Source: Poriferisodalis sp965208555 (GTDB taxonomy: Bacteria; Actinomycetota; Acidimicrobiia; Acidimicrobiales; Poriferisodalaceae). Taken from it: a DNA stretch of 64,000 nt. A model generated the notes under the pieces. It made no database searches and was not told the origin of the DNA. It saw only the letters and a list, made by a program, of their open reading frames with translations. How positions within the stretch are numbered: position 1 is the first letter of the stretch; each line of letters begins with the position of its first letter. The stretch spans positions 2,852,001-2,916,000 of the forward strand of contig NZ_OZ242342.1 in assembly GCF_965208555.1 (NCBI RefSeq), given 5' to 3'. The position numbers were made by a program, and so were the translations under genes. Shown here piece after piece: positions 45,777 through 54,474 of this stretch.

Positions 45777-47261
45777 GTGGCTGCAGGGACCGAATTCGGG
45801 CACGGCGACGGCCGGCGCAGCTACTTCGTGCGCACCTACGGGTGCCAGATGAACGAGCACGACTCCGAGCGCATCGCCGGCTTGCTCGAAGCCGACGACT
45901 TGGTCGCGGCGCCCACGATGGCCGACGCCGATGTCATCGTGCTCAACACCTGCTGCATCCGTGAGAACGCGGACAACAAGCTCTACGGCCAACTCGGGCA
46001 CCTCAAGCGCCTCAAGGAGGAACGGCCCGAGGTGCAGATAGCCGTCGCCGGCTGCCTGGCGCAGAAGGACCAGGACCTCGTGCGCCAGCGGGCACCCCAC
46101 GTCGACGTGGTGTTCGGCACGCACAACGTGGCTCGTGCCGCCGACTTGCTGACCGAGGCACGCGTTTCGGGACCGGTGACGGAGATCCTGGCCGAGTCCG
46201 ATGAGTTTCCCTCGGCGCTGCCCGTGCGGCGAGATGCCCAGCACGCCGCATGGGTCACGATCCAGATCGGCTGCGACAACACCTGCGCCTTCTGCATCGT
46301 GCCTTCGGTGCGGGGCCGGGAGATCTCCCGGCCCTTCGGCGAGCTCATCGACGAGGTGCACCGCCTCGCAGCCGACGGCGTCAGCGAGGTGACCCTGCTG
46401 GGTCAGAACGTCAACAGCTACGGCCGCGACATCACGCTCGCGCTGCGCGGGGCCAATGGCCATGTTCCCGCGGATGCGGTGTGGCGAGCCGGCGGAGCGT
46501 GGGCATCCGGTCGGCGCACGGCCCGGCCGCTCTTCGGAGCCCTGTTGCGTGCCGTGGGTGAGGTCGAGGGCATCGAGCGGGTGCGATTCACCAGCCCGCA
46601 CCCGAAAGACTTGCGAGCCGATGTGATCTCGGCCATGGCCGAGACGCCTGCCGTGTGCGAGCACCTGCATCTGCCGCTGCAGTCCGGCAGCGATGCGGTG
46701 CTGAGGGCGATGCACCGCGGCTACACCGCACAGCGATTCCTTGACCGGTTAGGCGCAGCCCGCGCAGCCGTCGACGATCTGGCCGTCAGCACCGACATCA
46801 TCGTGGGCTTCCCGGACGAGTCAGAGCGGGACTTCGCCGAGACTCTGGAGGTGGTCGCGGCGGCCCGCTTCGACAGCGCCTTCACGTTCGTCTTCTCGCC
46901 GCGGCCCGGAACCGAGGCCGCAGAGCTGGCCGACCGGTTCGTCGCCCCTGCGGTGGCAACAGAGCGCATGGAGCGGCTGCGAACCGTGATCGAGCGCTCC
47001 GCACGCCTCGGCAACGAATCCCGCATCGGACGCATCGAAGAAGTCCTCGTCGAGGGACCGTCCAAGCGGGATCCGGCCATCCTCACGGGCCGGACCCGAC
47101 AGAACCGCCTGGTCCACTTCTCAGCCTCCGAACCGCTGCGCACCGGCACCTACGCACGGGTGCGCGTGCGAGAGGCGGCCACCTTCCACCTGAGCGGCGA
47201 GCTGGTGGAGGTGACGGCGCCGGCACGGCACCGCACCCGCATTCCGGTCGCCGCTCGCTGA
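45777..47261 (+). CDS. miaB: tRNA-2-methylthio-N6-dimethylallyladenosine synthase
   Basis: This radical-SAM methylthiotransferase modifies A37 of tRNAs already isopentenylated by MiaA, encoded next. The N-terminal domain has its three cluster cysteines in TYGCQMNEHDSER, LNTCCIREN and VAGCLAQKD. The radical-SAM CxxxCxxC is CDNTCAFC near residue 165. FTSPHPKDL and the C-terminal TRAM-like domain (after about residue 425) complete it. The GTG at 45777 gives 494 residues and a domain-start fit; the longer frame extends into the monooxygenase gene. About 25 extra residues (GANGHVPADAVWRAGGAWAS and following) interrupt the segment after LLGQNVNSYG. Confidence 0.95.
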   Translation: MAAGTEFGHGDGRRSYFVRTYGCQMNEHDSERIAGLLEADDLVAAPTMADADVIVLNTCCIRENADNKLYGQLGHLKRLKEERPEVQIAVAGCLAQKDQDLVRQRAPHVDVVFGTHNVARAADLLTEARVSGPVTEILAESDEFPSALPVRRDAQHAAWVTIQIGCDNTCAFCIVPSVRGREISRPFGELIDEVHRLAADGVSEVTLLGQNVNSYGRDITLALRGANGHVPADAVWRAGGAWASGRRTARPLFGALLRAVGEVEGIERVRFTSPHPKDLRADVISAMAETPAVCEHLHLPLQSGSDAVLRAMHRGYTAQRFLDRLGAARAAVDDLAVSTDIIVGFPDESERDFAETLEVVAAARFDSAFTFVFSPRPGTEAAELADRFVAPAVATERMERLRTVIERSARLGNESRIGRIEEVLVEGPSKRDPAILTGRTRQNRLVHFSASEPLRTGTYARVRVREAATFHLSGELVEVTAPARHRTRIPVAAR

Positions 47262-47283
47262 GCCGTTCGCTGCGAGGCATGCC

Positions 47284-48246
47284 ATGGGCGGCGACCCCAT
47301 CGAGCCGCCGCTGGTGATCGTCGGCCCGACAGCGACGGGCAAGTCGGCGCTGGCGCTGGAGTTGGCGCGACGTGCCGTGGCGTCAGGCTCGGCGAGCCCG
47401 ATCGAACTCGTGTCGGTCGACTCGATGCAGGTGTACCGGGGGATGGACATCGGCACCGCCAAGCCCAACGCCACCGAGCAGGCGGAGGTTCGGCACCACC
47501 TCATCGATCTCGTCGATCCAGCGGAGCGCTTCACCGTCGTCGACTATGCGACGGCCTTCGAGACGGCCATAGCCGACATCGCCGGCCGCGGCGCGGTCCC
47601 GCTGCTGGTCGGCGGCACCGGCCTGTACCTGCGTGCCGTCATCGACGGCCTCCGGCCGCCGCCCGAGTTCGCCGACATCGCCGCCGAGCTCGAAGCCGAA
47701 GCCGCTGTGATCTCCGAACCGGCAGCCGCACTCGACGTGGGCACGGCCGCGCTGCACCAGCGCCTTACCGAGCTGGACCCGCTGGCCGCATCACGCATGG
47801 AACCGACGAACCTGCGCCGGATCGTGCGCGCACTGTCGGTGTGCCTCGGAACCGGCCGGCCGTTCTCGTCGTTCGGGCCGGGCCTGCAGACCTACCCCGA
47901 GGTGCCCTTCCGGCTCGTGGGCATCAACCTGGACCGTGACCGGCTCGATGAGCGCATCGCCGAGCGATACCGGCAGCAGCTAAAGCACGGCTTTCTGGAA
48001 GAGGTTCGCAACTTGGCAGAGGGAGCGTTGTCTCGCACAGCAGCGCAGGCCCTGGGCTACAAGGAACTGCGCGCCCATCTGGCGGGGGAGTGCACGCTGC
48101 ACGAGGCACTCGAGACGGCCATCGCACGCACCCGGCGATTCGCTCGCCGGCAGGCGCGTTGGTTTGCCCGAGACCCCCGGATCACGTGGATTCCGCACGG
48201 GAGCGCCTCGGAGATGGCTGACGAGGTGGCCCAGCTTGAGACTTGA
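47284..48246 (+). CDS. miaA: tRNA dimethylallyltransferase
   Basis: This enzyme adds a dimethylallyl group to A37 of tRNAs reading U-starting codons; the product is the substrate of MiaB. The P-loop VGPTATGKSALALE is near residue 13. It is followed by SVDSMQVYRGMDIGTAKP and HHLIDLVDPAERFTVVDY, the family's substrate loops. LLVGGTGLYLRAVIDGL and TAAQALGYKELRAHLAG complete the signature. At 320 residues it is normal length. It starts 22 bp after miaB in the same unit. Confidence 0.96.
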   Translation: MGGDPIEPPLVIVGPTATGKSALALELARRAVASGSASPIELVSVDSMQVYRGMDIGTAKPNATEQAEVRHHLIDLVDPAERFTVVDYATAFETAIADIAGRGAVPLLVGGTGLYLRAVIDGLRPPPEFADIAAELEAEAAVISEPAAALDVGTAALHQRLTELDPLAASRMEPTNLRRIVRALSVCLGTGRPFSSFGPGLQTYPEVPFRLVGINLDRDRLDERIAERYRQQLKHGFLEEVRNLAEGALSRTAAQALGYKELRAHLAGECTLHEALETAIARTRRFARRQARWFARDPRITWIPHGSASEMADEVAQLET

Positions 48247-48287
48247 CCGCCGCGGCCACGCCAAAGCCTCAAGTCGAGATTGAAGCT

Positions 48288-49466
48288 TCAGTCGAGGCGG
48301 GCTTCGACCAGTTTGAGCGCGTCTTCGGTCAGCACCGCCGCAATCCTGACGTAGCCCGCAGCAGCGGCTCCGTAGAATTCGCCTGGCGAGACCAGAATGC
48401 CCGCCTCGGCGAGCAGCGTGCGAGTGAACGTCCAGGCGTCGCCGCCGGGAGCAGCGGCCCACAGGTAGAACCCCCCTCGCGGAAGCGGGGGCTCGGGGCC
48501 GAAGCGGCCGACGATGCGCGCCAGGCGCTCCAGGCGGCTGCGGTATCGCTCTCGTTGCTCAGCGACATGGGTCTGGTCGGCGAGTGCTGCGACGGCCGCT
48601 GCCTGGGCCGGGCCTGGGACCATGAAGCCGGCGTGCTTGCGAACCTCCCGCAGGTAGTGCACGAGCTCGGGATCGCCTGCGTAGAAGCCCACTCTCACGC
48701 CGGCCAGGTTGGATCGCTTGGACAGCGAGTGAACGGCCACCACGCCGGCCGTTTCTGCGCGCGGAGAGCGGCCGGCAGCGGTGCCAGCGTCGGTCGGCGA
48801 CAGGATCGTCCGGGGCGAACCGTCCCAGGTGAACTCGGCGTAGCACTCATCGCTGAACACCGGCACGCCTCGCTCCCGGCCCCACCTCGCGGCCTCGGCG
48901 AGATCATCGAGGCCGCCGGCGGGGTTGCCCGGTGTGTTGACCCACAGCACCAAGGCCCGCTCGGCATCGGACTCGGAGATCGCGTCGAGCCGGATCGACC
49001 AGTGTTCGTCCGCGGGCACCGGCACCGCCCGGCACCCGGCCAGCTCAGCCCCCATGGCGTAGCTGGGGTAGCTGATCTCGGGAAACAGCACGGTGTCGCG
49101 TCCGGGGCTGCGCAGGCGCAGCCAGTGCGGCAGCCCAGCCACGAACTCTTTCGAGCCGATGGTGGCCGCCACCTCTGTCGCGGCGTCCACCTGCACGCCG
49201 AGCCGTCCTTCGCACCAACGCGCAGCTGCCTCGCGCAGCTCGGGGGTGCCGATCGACGGCGGGTAGCCGCGCTCGGTATCCGAACCGCCGAGAGCAGCCA
49301 GCACGGCAGGCGTGGGGGGATCCACCGGTGTGCCGATCGAGAGGTCCACCAACCCGCCGTCGTGCCGATCTGCCAAGGGCTTCAGCTCGTCCAGCCGGTC
49401 ATAGGGGTACGCAGGCGGGACGTACCCCTCCGAGGCGTGCGAACTCACGCCGACATCATCGCCCAT
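48288..49466 (-). CDS. Class I/II aminotransferase, probably succinyldiaminopimelate transaminase (DapC-like)
   Basis: This is a PLP-dependent aminotransferase of 392 residues from the ATG at 49466 (MGDDVGVSS). Seen are LVDLSIGTPVDPPTPAV at the N-terminus, NTPGNPAGGL, SDECYAEFTW, the lysine motif HSLSKRSNLAGVRVGF (about residue 247) and a C-terminal GGFYLWAA. This pattern is close to actinobacterial DapC, which makes N-succinyl-diaminopimelate in lysine and cell-wall synthesis. dapF lies 3 kb away on the same strand and supports that role. A longer open frame back to 49541 would overlap the divergent gene. Confidence 0.83.
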   Translation of the reverse strand: MGDDVGVSSHASEGYVPPAYPYDRLDELKPLADRHDGGLVDLSIGTPVDPPTPAVLAALGGSDTERGYPPSIGTPELREAAARWCEGRLGVQVDAATEVAATIGSKEFVAGLPHWLRLRSPGRDTVLFPEISYPSYAMGAELAGCRAVPVPADEHWSIRLDAISESDAERALVLWVNTPGNPAGGLDDLAEAARWGRERGVPVFSDECYAEFTWDGSPRTILSPTDAGTAAGRSPRAETAGVVAVHSLSKRSNLAGVRVGFYAGDPELVHYLREVRKHAGFMVPGPAQAAAVAALADQTHVAEQRERYRSRLERLARIVGRFGPEPPLPRGGFYLWAAAPGGDAWTFTRTLLAEAGILVSPGEFYGAAAAGYVRIAAVLTEDALKLVEARLD

Positions 49467-49539
49467 GCAGAGTGTGTCGAGTCGATCCTGGCATGTGCGG
49501 ACAGCCTGTCGACTCGGATGCCTATCGTGAAGGGCGCTC

Positions 49540-50238
49540 ATGACTAGGCCTCGAGTTGCCTCCAGCGGCGCCGTCTCGGACGAGGACAGGGGCCTGTCGC
49601 GTGACCTGACGCACTGGCTGGTCGGGCTGCTGGCGTTCTACGCCGTCGTTGTCGTGGTGAAGTCCGTCACGGTCGCGATGGCCTACTTCCGGTTCAACGA
49701 ATCGACCACCGAGGACGAGCTGGCGACCATCGCGCGCGAAGCCGACGTGGTCGAGCTGTTCGAAGCCGTGTACCTGCCGATCTTCGTGCTCTTCGTGGTC
49801 TGGACGCTCAACGCGCATCGAGTGTCACGGCAGCTGTGGGCCTACGACCGACGCTGGCGATCAGCGTGGGCGGTCGGCGGCTACTTCGTGCCGGTCCTGT
49901 GGTTCGTCATCCCGCCGAAGGTGTTGGCCGAGATCTACCGGATCGCGAACGCCGAGCGAACCGACGGCACTGTCGACAGCAGTTGGGCAGACGTCCGCAC
50001 GCCGCCCCTTCTGGTTGCCTGGTGGATCGCGTTCGCGTATGCCTCCGTGGCCGGCGGTGTCAGCACAGCAGTCATCGAGCTGTCGTCCGTCACGGCGGGG
50101 AGCTATCGCGTCGCGAGGGTCGAGTCGGCCCTCGGGTGGTCCATCAGCGCCAACGTCGTCGCTGCCGCATCGGCGGTGATGGCAGCTGTGTTCATTGCCC
50201 AGCTCGGCCGTCGGCTGCAGAATCCGGCGAGCGGCTAG
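49540..50238 (+). CDS. DUF4328-domain membrane protein
   Basis: This 232-residue protein has about five predicted helices (residues 25-48, 72-95, 112-130, 160-182, 198-220). Around residues 95-140 it has the DUF4328-like stretch RRWRSAWAVGGYFVPVLWFV followed by PPKVLAEIYRIA. Function is unknown in this family. It is divergent from the aminotransferase. Its stop and that of the convergent hflX gene share a CTAG palindrome (50235-50238). Confidence 0.8.
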   Translation: MTRPRVASSGAVSDEDRGLSRDLTHWLVGLLAFYAVVVVVKSVTVAMAYFRFNESTTEDELATIAREADVVELFEAVYLPIFVLFVVWTLNAHRVSRQLWAYDRRWRSAWAVGGYFVPVLWFVIPPKVLAEIYRIANAERTDGTVDSSWADVRTPPLLVAWWIAFAYASVAGGVSTAVIELSSVTAGSYRVARVESALGWSISANVVAAASAVMAAVFIAQLGRRLQNPASG

Positions 50239-51653
50239 TTCGCTGCGCTGGCCGGCCCGCTTGGCAATGACGGCGATTCGCTCATCACGTGTTCGACGTC
50301 ATCGTCAGCGGTGCCAGTTGCGAATTCAGCGAACAAGCTGCGGGAGGCATCGTCGAGCCGTGCGCGTACGACGGTCCCGTCATCGTCGTGGGTTTCCGAC
50401 AGCACCTCGCCCTCGCGGTGCACCGCTGCGAGGGCGTCGCCGCGGGAGTAGGGGATGCGCAGCTCGGTCACCTCGGTGAGGTGCCGGAGGCGGTCGCCGA
50501 CTGCGAGCAGAAGACCCTCGATGCCGTCGCCGCTGCTGGCCGAGATCGCCTGGGATCCCTCGTGCCGTTCGAGCAGATGCCTCACGGTGCCGTCGTCGGC
50601 CATATCGCACTTGTTGAACGCGATGAGTTCGTCGACCTCCCCGGCGCCGATCTCACGCAGCACCGAACGCACGACGTCGATGTGCATCTCCGGCTCCGCC
50701 GCGGAGGCGTCGACCAAGTGGACCAGCAGGTCGGCTTCGGCCACCTCCTCGAGTGTTGACATGAACGCCTCGACCAGCGAGGTGGGCAGCTTCTTGATGA
50801 AGCCGACGGTGTCGGTGACCAGCACCGTCTCGCCACCGGGCAGTTGCAGGCGTCGGGTGGTGGCGTCGAGCGTCGCGAACAGCCGGTCTTCCACGAGCAC
50901 GTTCGCTCCGGTGAGTTGCCGCAGCAGGGTCGACTTGCCGGCGTTGGTGTAGCCGACGATTGCCACTGTGTGATAGCGGGAGCGCCGCCGCGACTTGCGC
51001 TGGTTCAGTCGGGTGCGACGCAGCCCGCGCAGGTCTTTCTCCAGTCGCGCCAGCCGTCGCTGGATCCGCCTGCGATCCACTTCGAGCTGGGTCTCGCCCG
51101 GTCCCCGGGTGCCGATGCCGCCGGCCTGCTGGGACAGCTGCTGGCCACGGCCCCGCAGGCGGGGGAGCCGGTAGCGAAGCTGTGCCAGCTCCACCTGCGC
51201 CTTGCCCTCAAGCGTCGTGGCGTTCTGGGCAAAGATGTCGAGGATGACTGCTGTGCGGTCGAGCGCTGTGCGCTTCAGAATCCGCTCCAGGTTGAACTGC
51301 TGCGCCGGCGACAGCTCGTCGTCGAACACCACCGTGTCCGCATCGTGTTCGAGCGAGGCATCCAGGATCTCGTCAGCCTTCCCCCGCCCCACAAACGTCG
51401 CAGGGTCAGGCGCATCCCGCCGCTGAACGATCCGCTCCACCGGATCCGCCCCAGCGGTGTCCACCAACCGCTCCAGCTCGTCGAGGTTGGCGTCAACCTC
51501 GTCAGCAGTCCGTTCCGCCAGCTGCACCCCGACCAGCACGATCTGCTCCCGGAACGCCCGGTCGATCAGCCCCGACTCAGCCCCACCGAACTCCCCGAAC
51601 GCCCCGCGATGCGACTCGTCCGCCGTTCGGCCCACGTCGTCAGCCTCAGCCAT
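50235..51653 (-). CDS. hflX: Ribosome-associated GTPase HflX
   Basis: HflX is a GTPase that splits stalled or stressed ribosomes. The ATG at 51653 overlaps the dapF stop by one base (TGATG), giving 472 residues; a longer in-frame start lies inside dapF. The N-terminal domain shows FVGRGKADEI, FDDELSPAQQFNLE and the GIGTRGPGETQLEVDRRRI helix. The G domain has G1 VGYTNAGKSTLL (about residue 222), G3 DTVGFIKKLP and G4 FNKCD. The C-terminal about 100 residues are the usual small subdomain. It is co-transcribed with dapF. Confidence 0.95.
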   Translation of the reverse strand: MAEADDVGRTADESHRGAFGEFGGAESGLIDRAFREQIVLVGVQLAERTADEVDANLDELERLVDTAGADPVERIVQRRDAPDPATFVGRGKADEILDASLEHDADTVVFDDELSPAQQFNLERILKRTALDRTAVILDIFAQNATTLEGKAQVELAQLRYRLPRLRGRGQQLSQQAGGIGTRGPGETQLEVDRRRIQRRLARLEKDLRGLRRTRLNQRKSRRRSRYHTVAIVGYTNAGKSTLLRQLTGANVLVEDRLFATLDATTRRLQLPGGETVLVTDTVGFIKKLPTSLVEAFMSTLEEVAEADLLVHLVDASAAEPEMHIDVVRSVLREIGAGEVDELIAFNKCDMADDGTVRHLLERHEGSQAISASSGDGIEGLLLAVGDRLRHLTEVTELRIPYSRGDALAAVHREGEVLSETHDDDGTVVRARLDDASRSLFAEFATGTADDDVEHVMSESPSLPSGPASAAN

Positions 51654-52660
51654 CACGCACCCAGTGATGTCGCGCCCAGCGGCCACTCGTGGTCACTGAG
51701 GTGCTCAACCGGGACGCTGAGGACTGGATGGTCGTCATCGCCATCAATCGAGATGGTCGCCTCGCCACCGGGCATTTCAACGACCGTAGGGGAGCTTGGT
51801 TCGACGAGATTCCAGCACCTTGCCAGCACAGCGGCAGTCACAGCGCCTGTGCCACACGCTTGCGTCAAGCCCGCGCCGCGCTCCCATACAGACATGCCAA
51901 TCGACGACGGGCGTGCCGAAACTGGGTCTTCGTCCTCGGCGCACCAGATGAACTCGACGTTTATGCCTTCAGGAAAATGCGATTCGAATCCAGCGCCTAG
52001 GCGGGCGGTCTCGCGTGGGTTCATTCGCCGGCCAGTGTTGATGACCAGGTGCGGATTGCCGACATTTCCAGTGTCCCGCTGGGTGCTTCCGAAGGACGCA
52101 CGGATCTGCTCGTCAAGCTCGGCCCTAATGACTGGTCCAGGGCCGACATTGGGCATGTGGACCTCGGCGAATGGACGCACAAGCGTCGGCGAACCGCTCG
52201 ATGCGGTGGCCAACTCGGCATCCAACGTCACTTGCCTCGTTCCGTCCACCGTGTCGACGGTGAGTTCAAGAATGCGGCCGGGAACCTCAACGCTCTCATC
52301 CAATTGCATGGCCGAAAGAAGCCCGCGAGCTACCTCATGGGCCAAACAGGCGAGTCCGTTTCCACTCACCTCCGCTGACGACCCGTCCGAATTCAACAGC
52401 TTCATCCGGACCTGCCTGGCTTGTGCGCCGGAATCCGACTTGACTGCCTGCGGCGCCGAGTTCGGCCGTGCGGCACTCAGGTCGGTGGCCAGGATCAAGC
52501 CGTCTGCACCGATACCAGAGCCTCGATCGCAGAGCTGCGACGCCAGAATTGGCCACGCGAGCCCGCTCGCGGCAAGTGCATCCTGCTGGTCCGGCTGCAG
52601 GAGCGCAATCAGGAAGTCATTGCCGAGAGCCTGGTGCTTTGCAACATGGAGCGTGTCCAC
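51653..52660 (-). CDS. dapF: Diaminopimelate epimerase with the first catalytic Cys replaced by Ser
   Basis: This protein is predicted to interconvert LL- and meso-diaminopimelate for lysine and peptidoglycan. Landmarks are QALGNDFLI, GIGADGLIL, GNPHLVI and ERGAGLTQACGTGAV with the second catalytic Cys. The first catalytic site, normally NADGS..(E/Q)xCGNG, reads NSDGSSAEVSGNGLAC: the codon is AGT (Ser). The protein is 335 residues, against about 270-300 usually, with an extra segment before NSDGSS. The GTG start has GGAGCC close upstream. Base composition looks somewhat less GC-rich than its neighbours. It overlaps hflX by one base. Activity may be altered, or Ser may be a lineage variant. 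Confidence 0.9.
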   Translation of the reverse strand: MDTLHVAKHQALGNDFLIALLQPDQQDALAASGLAWPILASQLCDRGSGIGADGLILATDLSAARPNSAPQAVKSDSGAQARQVRMKLLNSDGSSAEVSGNGLACLAHEVARGLLSAMQLDESVEVPGRILELTVDTVDGTRQVTLDAELATASSGSPTLVRPFAEVHMPNVGPGPVIRAELDEQIRASFGSTQRDTGNVGNPHLVINTGRRMNPRETARLGAGFESHFPEGINVEFIWCAEDEDPVSARPSSIGMSVWERGAGLTQACGTGAVTAAVLARCWNLVEPSSPTVVEMPGGEATISIDGDDDHPVLSVPVEHLSDHEWPLGATSLGA

Positions 52661-52733
52661 GGCTCCATTGTCACACCTAGACCCCGAAATCCACGAGCGA
52701 ATTGCTGCGCACGGCGAGGAACCGAGTCAACCA

Positions 52734-52849
52734 GGGGTGGGCGGGGGCAGGGGTGCCCACGCGCAGTTCGCAGCGCCACAACCCATCCACCCTGCAACGG
52801 GCGGCGCTGCGCATGTCTGAGCATGGGTGCGCCTGCCCCCGTCCACCCC
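52734..52849. repeat. 116-bp imperfect palindrome between dapF and an SDR gene
   Basis: Left arm from 52734 (GGGGTGGGCGGGGGCAGG) and right arm to 52849 (CCTGCCCCCGTCCACCCC) pair almost perfectly over 18 bp. They continue with few mismatches to about 52766/52817, and an inner perfect 9-bp stem (52769-52777 with 52803-52811) closes a 25-nt loop. It lies after the SDR stop and about 75 bp before the dapF start (both minus strand). It has no T-run. It could be an RNA hairpin, a protein-binding site or a small repeat element. Confidence 0.85.
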
Positions 52850-52878
52850 GGGGCGACAGGCAGCAAACACCCAGCGAG

Positions 52879-53838
52879 TTACTTCGTAGGTTCGCGCTGG
52901 CCGTAGCCCTTGAAGGTGTCGCCGATGGCCGTCGCAACCGACGCCAGCTTCGAGCGTCCCTCGTTCAGCCGGGGCGCCATCGCCGTCAGACCCTCGACCG
53001 TCCAGCGGCCCTCGGTGACGATGATGTCGTCGTCCGACAGCGACCAGCCCTGGTACAGGCCCACCTCGTTGGCTCCCACGTGGAAGACGCCACCGGTGAA
53101 CGGGCACTCAGCCGTGGACAGGTACGCCACCAGCGGGCTGACGTTGGCCGGGTCGTACACGTCGAACTGCGCGGGGTCGTCCGGTGCCTTCACCACGTCG
53201 CCGAGCCCCGGCGTCTGCAACGTCAGGCGGGTGCGCGCAACCGGCGCCAGGCAGTTGACCCGCACCCCATAGCGAGCCAGCTCGCCGGCAGCCACCAGTG
53301 TCATGGCGGCGATGCCCGCCTTGGCGCCTGAGTAGTTGAACTGGCCCAGGTTGCCCAGCATGGCCCCCGACGCGGTGTTGATGATCGAGCCGCTGACTTC
53401 CTTGCCCGCCTTGGACTGCTCTCGCCAGTACGCGGCGGCCCAGCGAGTGGGACAGAAATGGCCCTTCATGTGCACTTCGACGACGGCGTCCCACTCCGGC
53501 TCGGTCATGTTGACCACGACGCGGTCGCGCAGGATGCCGGCATTGTTGACCAGCACGTGCAGGTCGCCGAATGCCTCGACGGCCTCGTTCACCATGCGCT
53601 GGGCGCCCTCCCAGTCGGTGACGCTGTCGCCGTTCGCCACGGCCGCGCCGCCCATGGCCTCGATCTCAGACACCACCTCTTGGGCCGGTCCTTGATCGGC
53701 GCCTGTGCCGTCGGCGGATCCGCCGAGGTCGTTGACGACGATCTTCGCCCCCTCCGACGCCATCAGCAGCGCATGCTCACGGCCGATGCCCCGGCCGGCG
53801 CCGGTGATCAGCACGACCCTTCCGTCAAGTGCACCCAT
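52879..53838 (-). CDS. Short-chain dehydrogenase/reductase (multifunctional-enzyme-like)
   Basis: This 319-residue SDR has the cofactor motif ITGAGRGIGREHA, followed by VVNDLGGSADGTG as in the dehydrogenase part of peroxisomal-type multifunctional enzymes. The active site has Ser in IINTASGAM and Tyr/Lys in YSGAKAG. The C-terminal about 60 residues extend beyond a minimal SDR. GGAGAACAAC precedes the ATG. It is predicted to act on 3-hydroxyacyl-CoA or a similar acyl substrate. It lies just downstream of tRNA-Gly on the same strand. Confidence 0.86.
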   Translation of the reverse strand: MGALDGRVVLITGAGRGIGREHALLMASEGAKIVVNDLGGSADGTGADQGPAQEVVSEIEAMGGAAVANGDSVTDWEGAQRMVNEAVEAFGDLHVLVNNAGILRDRVVVNMTEPEWDAVVEVHMKGHFCPTRWAAAYWREQSKAGKEVSGSIINTASGAMLGNLGQFNYSGAKAGIAAMTLVAAGELARYGVRVNCLAPVARTRLTLQTPGLGDVVKAPDDPAQFDVYDPANVSPLVAYLSTAECPFTGGVFHVGANEVGLYQGWSLSDDDIIVTEGRWTVEGLTAMAPRLNEGRSKLASVATAIGDTFKGYGQREPTK

Positions 53839-53863
53839 GTTGTTCTCCGGTCTCGCGCAACTC

Positions 53864-53940
53864 TGGAGCGGATGACCGGGGTCGAACCGGCGACCTCAAC
53901 CTTGGCAAGGTTGCGCTCTAACCAACTGAGCTACATCCGC
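53864..53940 (-). tRNA. tRNA-Gly (GCC)
   Basis: The minus strand folds into a cloverleaf: acceptor GCGGATG/CATCCGC, D-arm with AGCTCAGTTGGTTAGAGC, anticodon loop CTTGCCAAG-type with GCC, and T-arm CCGGTTCGACCCCGG. The discriminator is U, as usual for tRNA-Gly. The 3' CCA is encoded (53864-53866). Confidence 0.97.
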
Positions 53941-54026
53941 GCGGCGGATCACTGTAGCAAGCGCCCGTCGGCAGGCGTCAGCCGCAGCGGCGCTTGGATT
54001 CGGCGTGCCGCTGCCGCCCGCCTCGG

Positions 54027-54251
54027 CTATTCGGCAGGCGGCCGCAGGTCGATGCGCAGCGTCAGGATCCCGTCGTCGAGCGTGGCGGTGGCGTCGCCGA
54101 TCATGGCGTAGTCCATGAAGTCCAGCTCGGCCTGGCGGATGAAGTGGCGTCGCTCCTCGCCGCCGATGGCGGGCAGATTGCGCTTGCGCACCGCCTCGGC
54201 ACGCTCAGCGAAGCGGGTGATCATTTCTTGGGGATCGAAGGATTCGCTCAT
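54027..54251 (-). CDS. Small conserved-type hypothetical protein
   Basis: This is a 74-residue, charged, soluble protein without a signal peptide or transmembrane helix. It has a helical first half (PQEMITRFAERAEAVRKRN) and a short beta-like end (ATLDDGILTLRIDLRP). No family was recognised. It lies between tRNA-Gly and a small membrane protein gene on the same strand, 13 bp after that gene and downstream of metX. Coding is supported by strand continuity and by regular codon-position base bias; its role is unknown. Confidence 0.6.
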   Translation of the reverse strand: MSESFDPQEMITRFAERAEAVRKRNLPAIGGEERRHFIRQAELDFMDYAMIGDATATLDDGILTLRIDLRPPAE

Positions 54252-54264
54252 GTCGTTCTGGCTC

Positions 54265-54474
54265 TCATGATGGCTCGGCCGCGGTGCTCACGTCACCTTG
54301 CCACCGTCGCGGGGCCGTTCGCCGCAGGTACACGACGAACCCGGTTCCGCACGCCATGGTGAGCAGGCCCAGCACTGTCACCACCAGCCACCACACGCCC
54401 AAGCCCGATCCGACGGCCTCCGACGGCACCGTCGCATGCCCGTCGGCCAGCAGCGCCACGCCGCTGCCGATCAA
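54265..54474 (-). CDS. Small single-span membrane protein
   Basis: This is a 69-residue protein with a weakly hydrophobic start, one clear transmembrane helix (WWLVVTVLGLLTMACGTGFV, about residues 28-47) and a basic tail (YLRRTAPRRW), which predicts a cytoplasmic C-terminus. Its ATG overlaps the metX stop, so it is probably translated with metX. Function is unknown. Confidence 0.55.
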   Translation of the reverse strand: MIGSGVALLADGHATVPSEAVGSGLGVWWLVVTVLGLLTMACGTGFVVYLRRTAPRRWQGDVSTAAEPS

